This document shows positions 9,617-20,144 of a stretch of DNA of 64,000 nucleotides, one piece after another (within the stretch, counting starts at the first letter, position 1; each line of letters starts with the position of its first letter). The stretch is from contig NC_088935.1 of NCBI RefSeq assembly GCF_033473495.1, forward strand, positions 3,162,001-3,226,000, given 5' to 3'. The DNA comes from Cercospora beticola. Taxonomy: Eukaryota; Ascomycota; Dothideomycetes; Mycosphaerellales; Mycosphaerellaceae. The notes under the pieces were generated by a model. The model was not told where the DNA came from, ran no database searches, and was given only the letters and a program-made list of their open reading frames with translations. A program made the translations under genes and the position numbers.

Positions 9617-11350
9617 TCAGCCACGTTTCACGTCAGCCAGGTTTCCTTCAAACGAGATTCTCAACTTCGCTGTACGCACCATAAGCTGGATCAAAGACCG
9701 CACAATCTCAGCCGCAGCAAGAGTTGTGGTCTCGCCAGGGTTATCATAGATCTACGAGAAACACTTCAGCAATCTGCAATCAACTTCGAACTCGCGAAAC
9801 TCACAGGTGCGACTTCTACAACATCAGCCCCAATGACATTAAGGCCTTGAAGCGAGTCTAGTATAGTGAGCAGTTCTCGTGTCGTCCAACCTCCTGGCTC
9901 CGCGGTACCAGTGGCAGGCGCAAATGCTGGGTCCAGAGAGTCGATATCTACCGTGATGTAGACCTTCGTGTCCTGGACTCGATCTTTGATTTTTTGCACG
10001 AAGGCCGGCATTCCAAACTTGTCAAGCTGTAACACACGTAAGAGGAATTAGCACGCCTCATCGCAACTATATTCCGTCCTTAGGCGGGGCAACGATCGTA
10101 GTTGAGCGTAGGCACAATGTTGGAAAGAGACTTACATCTCGTGCGGTCAAGATATGGAACCCGCACGCTTTGTCATTTTTGAGATCATATTTCTTGTTCA
10201 ATACTATGATTAATTAGTACATCGGTTCAATCTGTGCCATGTCTGTGCGGTCCCTCACCTGGCGCTCGAATTCCAGCGTGGATGGACGAATTGAGGACAA
10301 GACCCTCTTCGTGTGCGCTGCGTTGACTCAGTGAATGAACGAGAATCTCCGCCTCGCCAGGCATGCTTACATGTGTACTGGGTGCGGAAAAGCCATAAGT
10401 CAGTGCCGCTTCAGTGGTCTTTCGGGTTCAGTATCACCTACAGAATGTTCCGTGGTTGACACCTGAGTAGTGAGAGAGTCCGCCTCCCAAAAGCTCGGGA
10501 TCCCTATCCATTGGCCCATTGATCAGCGTTTGCGATCCTCAGCGTTGTTGCCATCTGGACTTACCATGTATCAAGACTATACTCTCGCGTTCAGCGGTCA
10601 GTCATCCTCTCAGTGCGCAGAAACATAGGACATCCTCACTGCGAATCGAAGTGTATTACGGACACAGCCCCCCAGTGTTGGAACGTAGATCTTAGAGCTG
10701 GCAAGGTTGTTGTATGATCCCCACCCAGCGTGATGATTCGTGGCACAGTGTATTCTGTTGAATTGGCTCTTCGAGAGGAAGTCACCTGTCGTTGATTAGT
10801 GTTTGAAGAAAGGTGCTCTGGATGTCGTGGCCTCACCTGATGCGCCTTTCCAAGCTGTCGGAGCGCGACAGTATTGTCGAGAACAGTCAAGGGGGCATCA
10901 CCACAGTCTACAATCTTGAAACCCTGGTCAAACGGATTTTGGCCTGTGTATACCGAGTATCCGAAAGCTGGCGAGATGCGTCTTGATCCCTCTCGGATAC
11001 CTAGAGGGCCAAACCGAGCTCCCGGACGGGCAGTGACGCCAGTGTCGAAGGGCGCGCCCAGTATTGCGATGTCGTAAGGTTCCACTTCTTTATTAGACGA
11101 GAGACAGTGGACATACGGCTGGGCATTGACAGACGATTATCAGTGATAAAGCAAACAACAATAAAACGCAATCGTGCACTCATACCAGATTCGCAAAAGT
11201 AGTCAAGCCAGCAAACTTCGCGAGAGAAATGTCCTCGCTAAGTCCTGGCGCTTCCGTCTCGACTCCCAGAGGATGTTGCACTGGTGGAAATGTAATTTCA
11301 CGAGCCAGAGAGAGCCCGATAAGGCCAACCATGATGTGCAATACCATCAT
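9617..11350 (-). CDS. secreted agmatinase-family ureohydrolase, ten exons
   Basis: Exons (minus order): 11350-11186, 11118-10837, 10785-10640, 10576-10565, 10503-10442, 10377-10371, 10317-10259, 10203-10136, 10026-9805, 9751-9617. They sum to 386 codons (385 aa) with every phase matching. Exons 4 and 6 are only 12 and 7 nt. Splicing restores the binuclear Mn-site motifs of ureohydrolases: GGDHTTTLP, DSHLDTW (exons 3-4-5) and DIDSLDPAFAP. It also restores family text such as GTFLHIAHEEGL (exons 5-6-7) and EVAPIYDNPGETT (exons 9-10). Residues 1-16 (MMVLHIMVGLIGLSLA) look like a signal peptide. Known: the family hydrolyses agmatine or other guanidino compounds to urea plus amine. Substrate and secretion are inferred; guanidinobutyrase or arginase-like activity is possible. 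Confidence 0.9.
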
Positions 11351-11696
11351 TGGACACGTTGTGAAACAGTGCAATGTGAAAAGGGCAGAAGCTACATGTA
11401 TTGACCTTTGTTGGGTGCCAAGTTGATAAGGTGATGTGCCTGTTCTGTCCTGCCGAGCTCGAGCGTCGTTCGCAACTGCCTTCCGTTTTGGTACAGCTGG
11501 GGCCGAAAAACGTAATGTCCCCTTCCATTTGAGCCGGATACGATCGTATCGTCTCAGTGTCGACACAATGCTGTCCAGATCCTTGATTAATGCTATTTCA
11601 ATTGTCACCCGCCACGTGCAGCTATCCTGGACGTATCTGACACGGGTGCCATGCCCGTCAGTGTTGCGAAGCTGTAATCGTAGTACACCTCATGTT
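11351..11696. promoter_or_regulatory. upstream region of the ureohydrolase gene
   Basis: 346 bp between the ureohydrolase start and the stop of the CUE gene. It contains one perfect CACGTG (E-box) at 11613-11618, 263 bp before the ATG. No other motif was recognised. Function as a promoter is inferred from position. Confidence 0.4.
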
Positions 11697-13103
11697 TCAC
11701 TTCTTGGTAGCATTTAACAACTCTTCAGCCTCCTTGTTCCTCACTCCGGAGTCACTTTCAGACGGCTTGCGCTGGGTCGTCTCGTCTGTTCCAGCACTGA
11801 CACTGTTGCGAGCAGCTTGCTTGAGCCTCTCTGTATCTTCCTTCCGAATGTCTTCCGTCTTGTCCTTGTCTTCATCATCGTCGCCAAGGGAGAACGGATC
11901 ATTGTCGTCCTCGGGGTTCGGAGCGACGCTCGTTAAAGGCTGCCACTTCTTACTCTTATCTGCCTCTGTTGCATCTTTGCCCATGGCCTTCCTATCGGCC
12001 GCGTCGACCTCATCGACTGGCCCTGTTTGAGGAGGCTTCGGCTGCGACTTGAAAAGATCCGGATTCGCTGCTTTCCTGCTGCTCGTTCGAGGGGGCTGGG
12101 GAGGTGCTGTCTTGCAGTCAATATTTGCACCCAGATATGCTCTGCTGCACTACTTACGAGCTTCATCATCGCGCATCTCGAGGCGTTCGAACTCTCCTGC
12201 GTCAAACTCCCGCGGGTCTGCATCATAGCGCTGCGCATCTGTACTTCTGCGTTGTTGCTCCGCAGACTTTCTGATACCACGCAATTGCTCGCTTTGACTC
12301 GGGCCAAAATCTTGCCTGCCACCGAGACCAGTATTCTGCCTCGTGTTTGTCCGCGATGAAGAGTACAAATCCTCAGGGTCATCTTCTTCGCCATCAATCT
12401 TCTTCTTGAAGGTTGTGATCCAGCTGTTGACTCGTTTCTGGGTTTCCAGGAAGCCCTGCTGAATGTTACGTCCTATCTCCGGCAATTCGTCGTCAAAAAA
12501 GCTGCGCTCGCGATCGTCATCGTCGTCTTGGTATGGCCGTTGCTGGTTCGGACCTCGGCGCCCAGGCTCACGCTGATTGTAGCGAGTCTGCGAGCGGTTT
12601 CCTCCACTGTTATATTCCTCCGCCAATTGTCGCGCATATAGCTCATCGGCCTCGAGTTGACTCATTTCTGGTCGCTGACGAACCGCAGATCGGGGTGGCT
12701 GCGGAGGTGGAGCGGCTGAGTCTTCCTCAGGTTGGAAATTCTCATCCGACATGCTAAGGAGGGCGTTGAAAGCAGGCTCGATCTTGCCGCCACTCGCTGT
12801 CAAGACGGCCTTGACAACCTTGGCGTCGATGGTAGGAAATGCCTCGATCAGCGTATTCTCGGCCTGTTGGGTGGTACTGAGCGGCCGCGGTGGTTTCGTG
12901 GGTGGGATCTCTTCATGCCCATCCTGGAATGAGACACGGGGACGAGGCGAGAGAGCTTTGGCAGGACCTTTAGTGGGAGTCTCATGTCCCTGTGGAGACA
13001 CGGTGCCCGTCTCTTGTTCGTCGTCGAAGCTCATCTCCTCGCGTGTTGTGGCCGACTCCTCGGGCCTGATTGGAGACACCGGAGGGCTGTTCTTGCTAGC
13101 CAT
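11697..13103 (-). CDS. CUE5: CUE-domain ubiquitin/autophagy adaptor (Cue5-like)
   Basis: Seen: two exons, 13103-12158 and 12106-11697, 451 aa. The intron 12107-12157 uses GTAAGT..ACAG, and the frame fixes the second AG as acceptor. A CUE domain occupies about residues 76-120 (AENTLIEAFPTIDAKVVKAV, then FNALLSMSD). The rest is polar and Pro-rich. Near the C-terminus W370-Q-P-L373 fits the Atg8-interacting motif W-x-x-L, next to acidic residues. Known: yeast Cue5 binds ubiquitin through CUE and Atg8 through its AIM to clear aggregates and inactive proteasomes by autophagy. Both elements are present in the same order, so a Cue5/CUET role is well supported. Confidence 0.87.
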
Positions 13104-13429
13104 TGTGGTCGCTGGCTGCGACCTGCTCGGTTCGCCTGGTACTGGTATTCTGACAGGTTGCGAAGCTGAAGGATATGGGTTTTGGGCATTCCTTCAGAGC
13201 GTGCACGTGTGTGTTGGCGATACTGGACCAAAAACGTGCTGCCTTGACAAGTGTGCAAGTGACGTATGCGCTAGTATCCGGCTCGATCCGTGCCGCCAGA
13301 ACTCTCCGTGTTCCGACCTCTCCATGGCGTTCTTGCAGAAGACTATCAAACTCACAACAGATAGCATGCCACAAGACATGCGATGAGCCTGAAGCAGCGA
13401 CCTGAACGTCGGCATTCAGAGACAACATC
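13104..13429. promoter_or_regulatory. shared promoter of CUE5-like and DHX35-like genes
   Basis: 326 bp between two divergent start codons, so both promoters must lie here or overlap the genes. A perfect CACGTG is present at 13204-13209. I see no TATA-like box close to either start. Confidence 0.45.
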
Positions 13430-15582
13430 ATGGCCGACACTGACGCATTCATTCCCGGTCTCCATAAGCCGTCTTCATTGCTTCCGATCGCTCGTCATCG
13501 CGATGCTTTGCTCTACACAATCGAGCAACACCCAGTCACAATCTTGATCGGCCAGACCGGAAGTGGCAAGACTACGCAACTACCACAATATCTCGACCAA
13601 GCAGGCTGGTGCTCGGACGGCAAATGCATGGCCATTACTCAAGCATGTACGATCCGAAGCAATTCACTTTTGATAATTGTTGACGGCGGCTTACAGGTTT
13701 GTCATAGCCCCGCCGGGTCGCGGCGACTACAGTGGCCAAGCGGGTTGCCGATGAGATGCGCTGTCCTCTAGGCCAAGACGTTGGCTATAGCATCAGATTC
13801 GAGGATGTCACGTCTGACGCCACAAGGATCAAGTTTTTGACCGACGGGTTGCTTCTCAGAGAGGCCCTTGTGGATCCCTTACTGTCACGATATCGTGTCA
13901 TCATGGTAGACGAAGCACACGAACGCAGCCTGAGTTCTGATGTTCTGCTTGGTCTCCTCAAAAAGATCCAGAAGCGAAGATCAGACCTCAAGATTATCAT
14001 CAGCTCTGCAACGTTGCATGCCGAGCGATTTCTGGAGTTCTTTGGGCTTGCGGATGCGCAAAAGGGCGAAGAGATCGACAAACCTCACGCGTCTATTGTC
14101 AGTGTCGAAGGAAGAGCCTATCCAGTCGACATCCACTACTTGACGAGCCCTTGCGAGCAATATCTCGAGCGTGCGGTATCAGTCGTGTTCGACATTCACC
14201 GAAGCGAGCCAGATGGCGACATATTGGTTTTCCTGACGGGACGCGAAGAGATTGAAAAGGCGATGGAGGCAGTGGCTGATCGCCTACCACAGCTTGACGC
14301 AGACGCGCCCACCCTGCTTGCGCTCCCCCTTTACGCGGGCCTGAGCACTGAACAGCAAATGTATGTCTTTGAACCAAGTTCGGAGAACACACGCAAAGTC
14401 ATCTTCGCAACAAACATTGCAGAAGCCAGTGTGACGATAGATGGCATCGTGTACGTGATCGACTGCGGATTCGTCAAGCTGAGGGCATACAATCCGCATA
14501 CAGGCATAGAGGCCCTTACGACGACTCCAATCTCGAGATCTTCGGTAAGTCCAACAGTTTTATCCCCTGTCTACCGACACATGTGAACAGTCAGACTTCG
14601 AAATTTCATGTTCTAATCGGTACATAAGGCTACGCAGCGGGCAGGCCGGGCAGGGCGCACCAAAGGAGGCAAATGCTATCGCCTGTACACCGAGGAAGCA
14701 TTCGACTCCATGGACGAAGCCACTATACCTGAAATTCAACGCTCTAATCTTGCCCCACTGGTCCTGCAGCTGAAAGCACTGGGCATTGACAATATCGCAC
14801 GTTTCGACTTCATCACTCCCCCACCCGCGGAACTGATCATCCGGGCTCTGGAGCTACTCTTCTCACTAGGCGCTCTGGACGACTACGCGAAGCTGACAAA
14901 ACCACTGGGGACAAGAATGGCAGAACTCGCCGTGGAGCCAATGCTCGCCAAATGTCTGCTAGGCGCTCCGGCATTCGATTGTCTCTCGGAAATGCTTACT
15001 ATTGCCGCCATGCTCAGCTTACAAGGCAGCTTATGGATATCGCACGATAGTAAGAAAGCCGAAGAGACTGCACGCAGGAGATTCGCCGTTGAACAAGGCG
15101 ATCATCTGACGCTATTGAATGTCTACCAAGCCTTCGTCACCAAGGGGAAGAAAGAGTCTCGATGGTGTCAACAGCACTATCTCAATTTCAAGGCTTTGAC
15201 TCGAGCAGTCAGCATCCGCAATCAGCTGCGCCGTTACTTGGAACGATTCGGCATTGATGTTACTGAATCGTTGAGCGGAGATGGAGTGATCAGAGTTGGT
15301 GGCCGATCGAAAGAAGAATCCATCAGACGATGCTTGGCCAGTGGGTTCTTTGCGCATGCTGCGCGCATGATGCCCGATGGGACTTTCAAGACTGTGGACG
15401 GTGCGACGACACTGCATGCTCATCCGTCAAGTCTGATGTTCAATCGCAAAGCCGATTGGGTCATTTTCAATGAAGTGCTGGAGAGCGGCGAGAAGACCTT
15501 CATTCGCGAGGTCACAAAAATCGAGAAGGCGTGGCTGTTGGTATATGGACCGGAGTATTACAGAGTCAAGCAGGCGGCATGA
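13430..15582 (+). CDS. DEAH-box RNA helicase, DHX35-like
   Basis: Exons 13430-13642, 13708-14544 and 14629-15582, 667 aa. Walker A GQTGSGKTTQ is at residues 41-50, DEAH at 139-142, then SATL and QRAGRAGRT, followed by helicase-associated and OB-fold C-terminal regions. Size and sequence style fit DHX35, a DEAH helicase found with metazoan spliceosomes and kept in filamentous fungi but lost in budding yeast (family knowledge). Odd: intron 1 (13643-13707) starts with GC instead of GT. The frame allows no GT alternative that keeps the invariant ITQPRRVAA motif. Intron 2 (14545-14628) is GT-AG. Other DEAH paralogues (Prp43, Prp22) are larger or carry different N-termini. Confidence 0.9.
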
Positions 15583-15754
15583 GAGAAAAGCAACCAGGCT
15601 GCAGCTGTGCTGAGCCCGTGGGTATCATACTAATATACTACTGCAAATGCTAAAAATCCCATTGTCCTGTGATGGGTAAGGCGCGCTTTCCATGGCATCT
15701 GTTCGAAGCGACAGCGCCAACAGATGAGAACCGTTCAAGTCATCTCAAACGAGA

Positions 15755-18700
15755 TCAGCCTCTCCTCTCTTCTTGTAGACTCTCGCGCTCATAGGCCGTT
15801 CGTGCGATCTCTTCTAGAATATCGCCCATAATCACCGGACTAGCCATCAAGCCATGTCCTTCGCCCTCCAGAATGCGCACCTCGCAACCACCTCTCGCAG
15901 TGGAGACCCAGCTGTCTCTACTGTCTCTCCCGGAGCCTCTTTCAATGGTGGCCCCCAATGCCCTTCGGTTCATCTGCTCTGCCAGCCACTTCACGTTTGC
16001 GACTGGGACACGCTTGTCCTCAGAACCATGAGTGATGACTACTTCGCGAGCGACATCCGTATAACGGAACCCAACATCGCGATTGCGCTCTAGACAGACC
16101 ACAAGATCTGTGGCAGGGTTGCTATCCCGCGTTGCCATGTCCCAAGTGGCCTGCGTCAAGCGGCTGGTATATTCGACCTGGCGTTCCTTCTCCGCGTGCT
16201 CGGCAGCATGGAGACCAATAGAGGCATATGCGAAGCTCGGATCCATTGGTGTTGCAGTCGCAGTAAGCACGAGCGAGCCTCTTCGACGCTTCTCCTCGTC
16301 TTCTTGCTCCTCTTGCACTGGGATTGGGAAGTTGTCCAGCGGGTTAGTCGATGGCATATATTGGTCCATCAACATCATAGATTCACGTCGGTTGTATTCT
16401 GGGCGCTCACGGCCTGACGCCTTGTCTTGCAAGGTCTCATCCCCGTTGACTTGTCTCTTGGGCGAAGGCTTGGTAGGAGTTGACCTGTTCGCTCGCTTGG
16501 AGACAGGTTTGAGAGACGCTGATGTGGCTGTCATGAACGAAGCATTCGCTGCCTTGAGAAATGGCGTCGGGAGAACGCGAAGGAAGCGCTGACTTCTTGG
16601 CAAGGGGTTCGCTGGAGGCGCAGACGAAGTTGGGTGTGAAATCGCCTCAAGCTGGCTCGGCGGAACCCAAGGGGCGAGCAAATGGACCTTACCCCGTATG
16701 AGATGGGGAAGGATGAGAGCCGTGGCCAGCGCATATATTGCTCCTGCCGAGTGCGCAAGGATACTGAATTTGATGATTCCCAGGTGTTGACAGATCGTCA
16801 GTACATCTTCGGGCCAATTCAGTGGTCCACTCTTGTCTGAAGGAGGGTAAGGATCACTGCCTCCCACTCCGGGTCGATCGATCGTGATCAACCGAAGTCG
16901 CAAGGTCGTTGCCAGTTCGTCATAGAATGCAGTCACGTATCGAGTGAGGCCCATGCCCACGCAAATGAAAACAGCCGCTCCTTTCGGATCGCCGACCTCT
17001 GAGTATGAAATGACACGTCCGCTGGGCAGGTTCTTCACTCTGCGATTCAGCCGCGGCGCTTGCAGGTACTCTGAGACTGCTTCGTCAATGCTATCTCGTC
17101 GCGAGGCTCCCGCATCTTTGTCTCCAGATAATGCCAAGCGGGCATCACTCATCGATTTCCTTCGATTTCTCCTTTTGTCGAAACTCAGTGGGAGATCGGG
17201 ATGGTTTCCTGTTAGCTTCTCTTCTGCAGTACGCTTGGCCTTCTTTTTCGTCGAACGCGACGCGCTCGAAAGTGAGCCTGGCTTCGTTGGAGTGTCCGAG
17301 TCTCCACTTCTAACGGCGGGCGCAGGCGCCGACGATTCTCGGCTTCTGTGCTCGGTTGAGCGACTGTGGTCGCGTATGTCGTTCTGGAACAGATTTACTG
17401 CTTGTGCGTAAGAGTAATCGAGAGAAAGTCGTTGCGAAGGGGGTCGGTCTACCGATTTCGCGGTCTGTGGTCTGCGTTGCGACGAGGGCCGCTGGATATC
17501 CAGAGAGTATGCTGGTCTTTGATCGATATTAAATCCTGCCGGTCTGACCAGGCCCGCTGGATCAATGTCATCCACACGTTGCCGCGTTCTACTTGAGTCG
17601 CGAAGACCCAGGGTTTTGTGCGCCTTCGCTTGATCGACATTATGGCGATGGACCGGTCGTTGGAGCTTGCGTGCCTTTCTAGCACTGTCATCTGGTGAGG
17701 ACGGTCGCCTTTCGCTTGCAGAGCGTTGTGGGACGGGATCTCGGGAAGGAGCGAGTAGCGCGCTGGGTTCTGTGCCTTCCGCAGAAACAAGTTCTTCTTG
17801 TAGTCGTGATTTGCGCTGCTCTCGCAATTGTCTAATGCGCCTTACTGTTTCGTCGTCGTCGCCTAGATCTGCCCAGCTCGATTCTGGTATTGGCGAGGAC
17901 GGCCGGTAGCCCATTTTGTCAGTATTGCTCGGGGTCGCGCGTCGTTTCGATTTCTTGTGTTTCTTCTTGCCAGTAGAACTACTACTGGACATGCGCAGCG
18001 AAGAAAACCTGGTGGGAATAGAATCTTCAATTGGACTTGGAGATTTCAAGGAGGACCCCGATACAGACAGCCGCTCTGAAGCTTTGCTCTCACTGCCACC
18101 GCTTCGCCCACCAGAGGAGTTGTGCGTCAACAATGGAGGTGAAGTGACTTCAGACCGATCTTCGTTGATCGTGGCATCTGATAAATAAATTCTGCCTCGG
18201 CCAGCAGGAGGCGGCGCAGGAGCTTTGGCAATGACGTGGTCGGCCAACGACACACGCGTGCTGTCTTCGCTGATGTCCCTCGACAACGGCCAGTTCTCAT
18301 CCATGCGCAATGCGCTGTGCGAGCTCACGCCCTTCAAGCGGCTTTTGCGCGCTGATCTGCCCCGCGTGCTGCCCGAATCGTCGTCGTCTCCTCCCTTGGA
18401 CGTGCTCTTGCGGACCCAGCTCTCTGAGCTCAGCGTGTTCCGAGGGCTGCCAGTACTTGCAACGGAACCCAGCGAACTCTTGCGCGAAGCGGGCTGCGGG
18501 CGCAACGAGCCTGTGATCGATGCCGACTTCCTGCTACTCTCTCGTCGCGGCACTTGGTGCATCGACAAGCCCGAAGGCGGCCTGGAGGTGGGGACGGTAG
18601 GGGGCAGGGCGGCATCGGTCACGCCGTCGACATCGTCCAGCTCCAGCTGTCCACCGTACTCGACGCCAAAGCCGGGCGAGATGGTGTTCTTATGGATGGA

Positions 18701-18961
18701 GGCCGAGCTGGCCACGGAGCGGTTGAGGGATTCGGGAAGGGAACGTCGGCTGGCTGTTTCCGAGAAGTGATCGTGGGCGTGGATGTCAGGCAATGGGCCC
18801 AGGGTGTCGAGCGAGTCGATGATGGACGTTAAAACGGCAGAGCTGGCGTGACGGGTCTTGGGGCGACTGCTGGATAGGTGCTGGGACGAGGTAGACTTCG
18901 ACGATTCTGCCGCTTGGTCCCAATGTCTCCCGCGCTGGTCGACGGCAACGTCGACGTCCAT
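15755..18961 (-). CDS. large alpha/beta-hydrolase-fold protein with disordered N-terminus
   Basis: One exon, 1068 aa, ATG at 18961. The first half or more is low-complexity Ser/Arg/Pro sequence with basic patches (KKKHKKSKRR). An alpha/beta hydrolase core begins near SGRVISYSEVGDPKG. It continues through ITIDRPGVGGSDPYP and the nucleophile elbow LAHSAGA, with a long polar insertion resembling a lid. Asp (HGSEDKRVP) and His (GEGHGL) complete the triad. Odd: the elbow is A-H-S-A-G, so the first Gly of GxSxG is Ala. Substrate is unknown. Length and the disordered arm suggest a regulated or scaffolded enzyme rather than a secreted lipase; there is no signal peptide. Confidence 0.8.
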   Translation of the reverse strand: MDVDVAVDQRGRHWDQAAESSKSTSSQHLSSSRPKTRHASSAVLTSIIDSLDTLGPLPDIHAHDHFSETASRRSLPESLNRSVASSASIHKNTISPGFGVEYGGQLELDDVDGVTDAALPPTVPTSRPPSGLSMHQVPRRESSRKSASITGSLRPQPASRKSSLGSVASTGSPRNTLSSESWVRKSTSKGGDDDDSGSTRGRSARKSRLKGVSSHSALRMDENWPLSRDISEDSTRVSLADHVIAKAPAPPPAGRGRIYLSDATINEDRSEVTSPPLLTHNSSGGRSGGSESKASERLSVSGSSLKSPSPIEDSIPTRFSSLRMSSSSSTGKKKHKKSKRRATPSNTDKMGYRPSSPIPESSWADLGDDDETVRRIRQLREQRKSRLQEELVSAEGTEPSALLAPSRDPVPQRSASERRPSSPDDSARKARKLQRPVHRHNVDQAKAHKTLGLRDSSRTRQRVDDIDPAGLVRPAGFNIDQRPAYSLDIQRPSSQRRPQTAKSVDRPPSQRLSLDYSYAQAVNLFQNDIRDHSRSTEHRSRESSAPAPAVRSGDSDTPTKPGSLSSASRSTKKKAKRTAEEKLTGNHPDLPLSFDKRRNRRKSMSDARLALSGDKDAGASRRDSIDEAVSEYLQAPRLNRRVKNLPSGRVISYSEVGDPKGAAVFICVGMGLTRYVTAFYDELATTLRLRLITIDRPGVGGSDPYPPSDKSGPLNWPEDVLTICQHLGIIKFSILAHSAGAIYALATALILPHLIRGKVHLLAPWVPPSQLEAISHPTSSAPPANPLPRSQRFLRVLPTPFLKAANASFMTATSASLKPVSKRANRSTPTKPSPKRQVNGDETLQDKASGRERPEYNRRESMMLMDQYMPSTNPLDNFPIPVQEEQEDEEKRRRGSLVLTATATPMDPSFAYASIGLHAAEHAEKERQVEYTSRLTQATWDMATRDSNPATDLVVCLERNRDVGFRYTDVAREVVITHGSEDKRVPVANVKWLAEQMNRRALGATIERGSGRDSRDSWVSTARGGCEVRILEGEGHGLMASPVIMGDILEEIARTAYERESLQEERRG

Positions 18962-20144
18962 GGCGAGGCACCGCGAGGCTCACGGCGCTGCAGGAGCCAG
19001 CAGACGGTGGTTGGCGCTGCAGCTGCTCTCGATTCCGCTCACCACGCCATTGCACTCTCGCCCGGTGGTGCGCCTCACTGTAGCCGTATAGCACGACGGC
19101 GCCGAGCAACGTCGATAGGCGCGCGCAGTGGGTGCGGTGCGGCGCGAGAACGTGCGTGCAGGCACAGGCGGCCGTTGGAACGCACTATACGCGCAACACA
19201 CTTCGGACAGCGGTGAAACAGCATGCAGTGCGAGGCAGCAATAACAGCAGCAGCAGGATCGTCTCCATGCAATATTCTATCAACGCTCGCACGCTCGTCC
19301 TGACCTCCTACTTATTGGCACGCTATCGCTAGGCCCTGGGCGCAAGCGAAGCACTGGGAACGATGCGAAGTTACAAACGCACCGGTCCGCGGCAGACGGG
19401 TAGATCGCCGTCAGGAACGCCAGGTGGGTGGCTGTTGGCTGCCTCTGTTGTTGCTACAGCACACATGTGCACGAATATTGCGCGGAGCTTCTGCCCACTG
19501 CGCGCCAGCCATGCTGTCGACGAGCCCGACAGCATGGAACTTGAAGACAGTGATGCAGCGGGGAAGAAAGGGGACCCTGCAGCAATGCGCGCCATCGATA
19601 TCGATTCGGAAATTTGCACTTGCGCTTTGCGTCAATGCACCTTCAGGTCTCAATATTGGTACAAGGGGCGACCTAAAAAGCTGCCCACAATTTGCTCACC
19701 ATATTTTCGAGCAGGACTGCACTCCGAGCGGCCGTTCACATGCTGTACAATCGTGCTTCTTTCATGGGCAGTGATGACGACAAATCGTCCTGCGGCTACT
19801 GCTGCATCTTGCAATTCTATAAATGGGAGCGCGTGCATCTTGCATATCCCCGCAGCATGCGAGGCGCGTGAAAGCGGCGAATGCATGGAAAATGCTGCTT
19901 TATTCTGTTTCATTGCCTCTGCATATGGACCGCCTCCCTCTGTCTTCAGGCCTTTCCCATCGTGAAAGGCGAGGCGTCAACGGAGTTGGAGCTTCCCGGT
20001 CTAGCCAGCCCTCGGTGCAGATTCCGGATCATTGCGCTCTATTCTAATACCAGGCCATGTTCGACTTCATGTTGCTCATCCGATACCTTCGCTTCACACA
20101 CGAAACAATCTGAGCTGCTGCACAACAATGTCGCGCTCTCTGCA
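18962..20144. other. intergenic region with a perfect inverted repeat
   Basis: About 1.2 kb upstream of the alpha/beta hydrolase and downstream of the bZIP gene, both on the minus strand. Frames of up to 200 codons (for example 19363-19965 on the plus strand) show no recognisable domain. The only clear structure is the 11-bp inverted repeat at 19509-19537. Confidence 0.45.
19509..19537. repeat. perfect 11-bp inverted repeat (hairpin)
   Basis: CCATGCTGTCG (19509-19519) is followed after 7 nt by its exact reverse complement (19527-19537). It lies between genes. It could be a protein-binding palindrome or an RNA hairpin; nothing in the sequence decides which. Confidence 0.6.

Noticed and set aside
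10636..11085. Ureohydrolase read as a short stand-alone gene
   Set aside because: The frame reads through introns. Splice sites and family conservation show a ten-exon gene instead.
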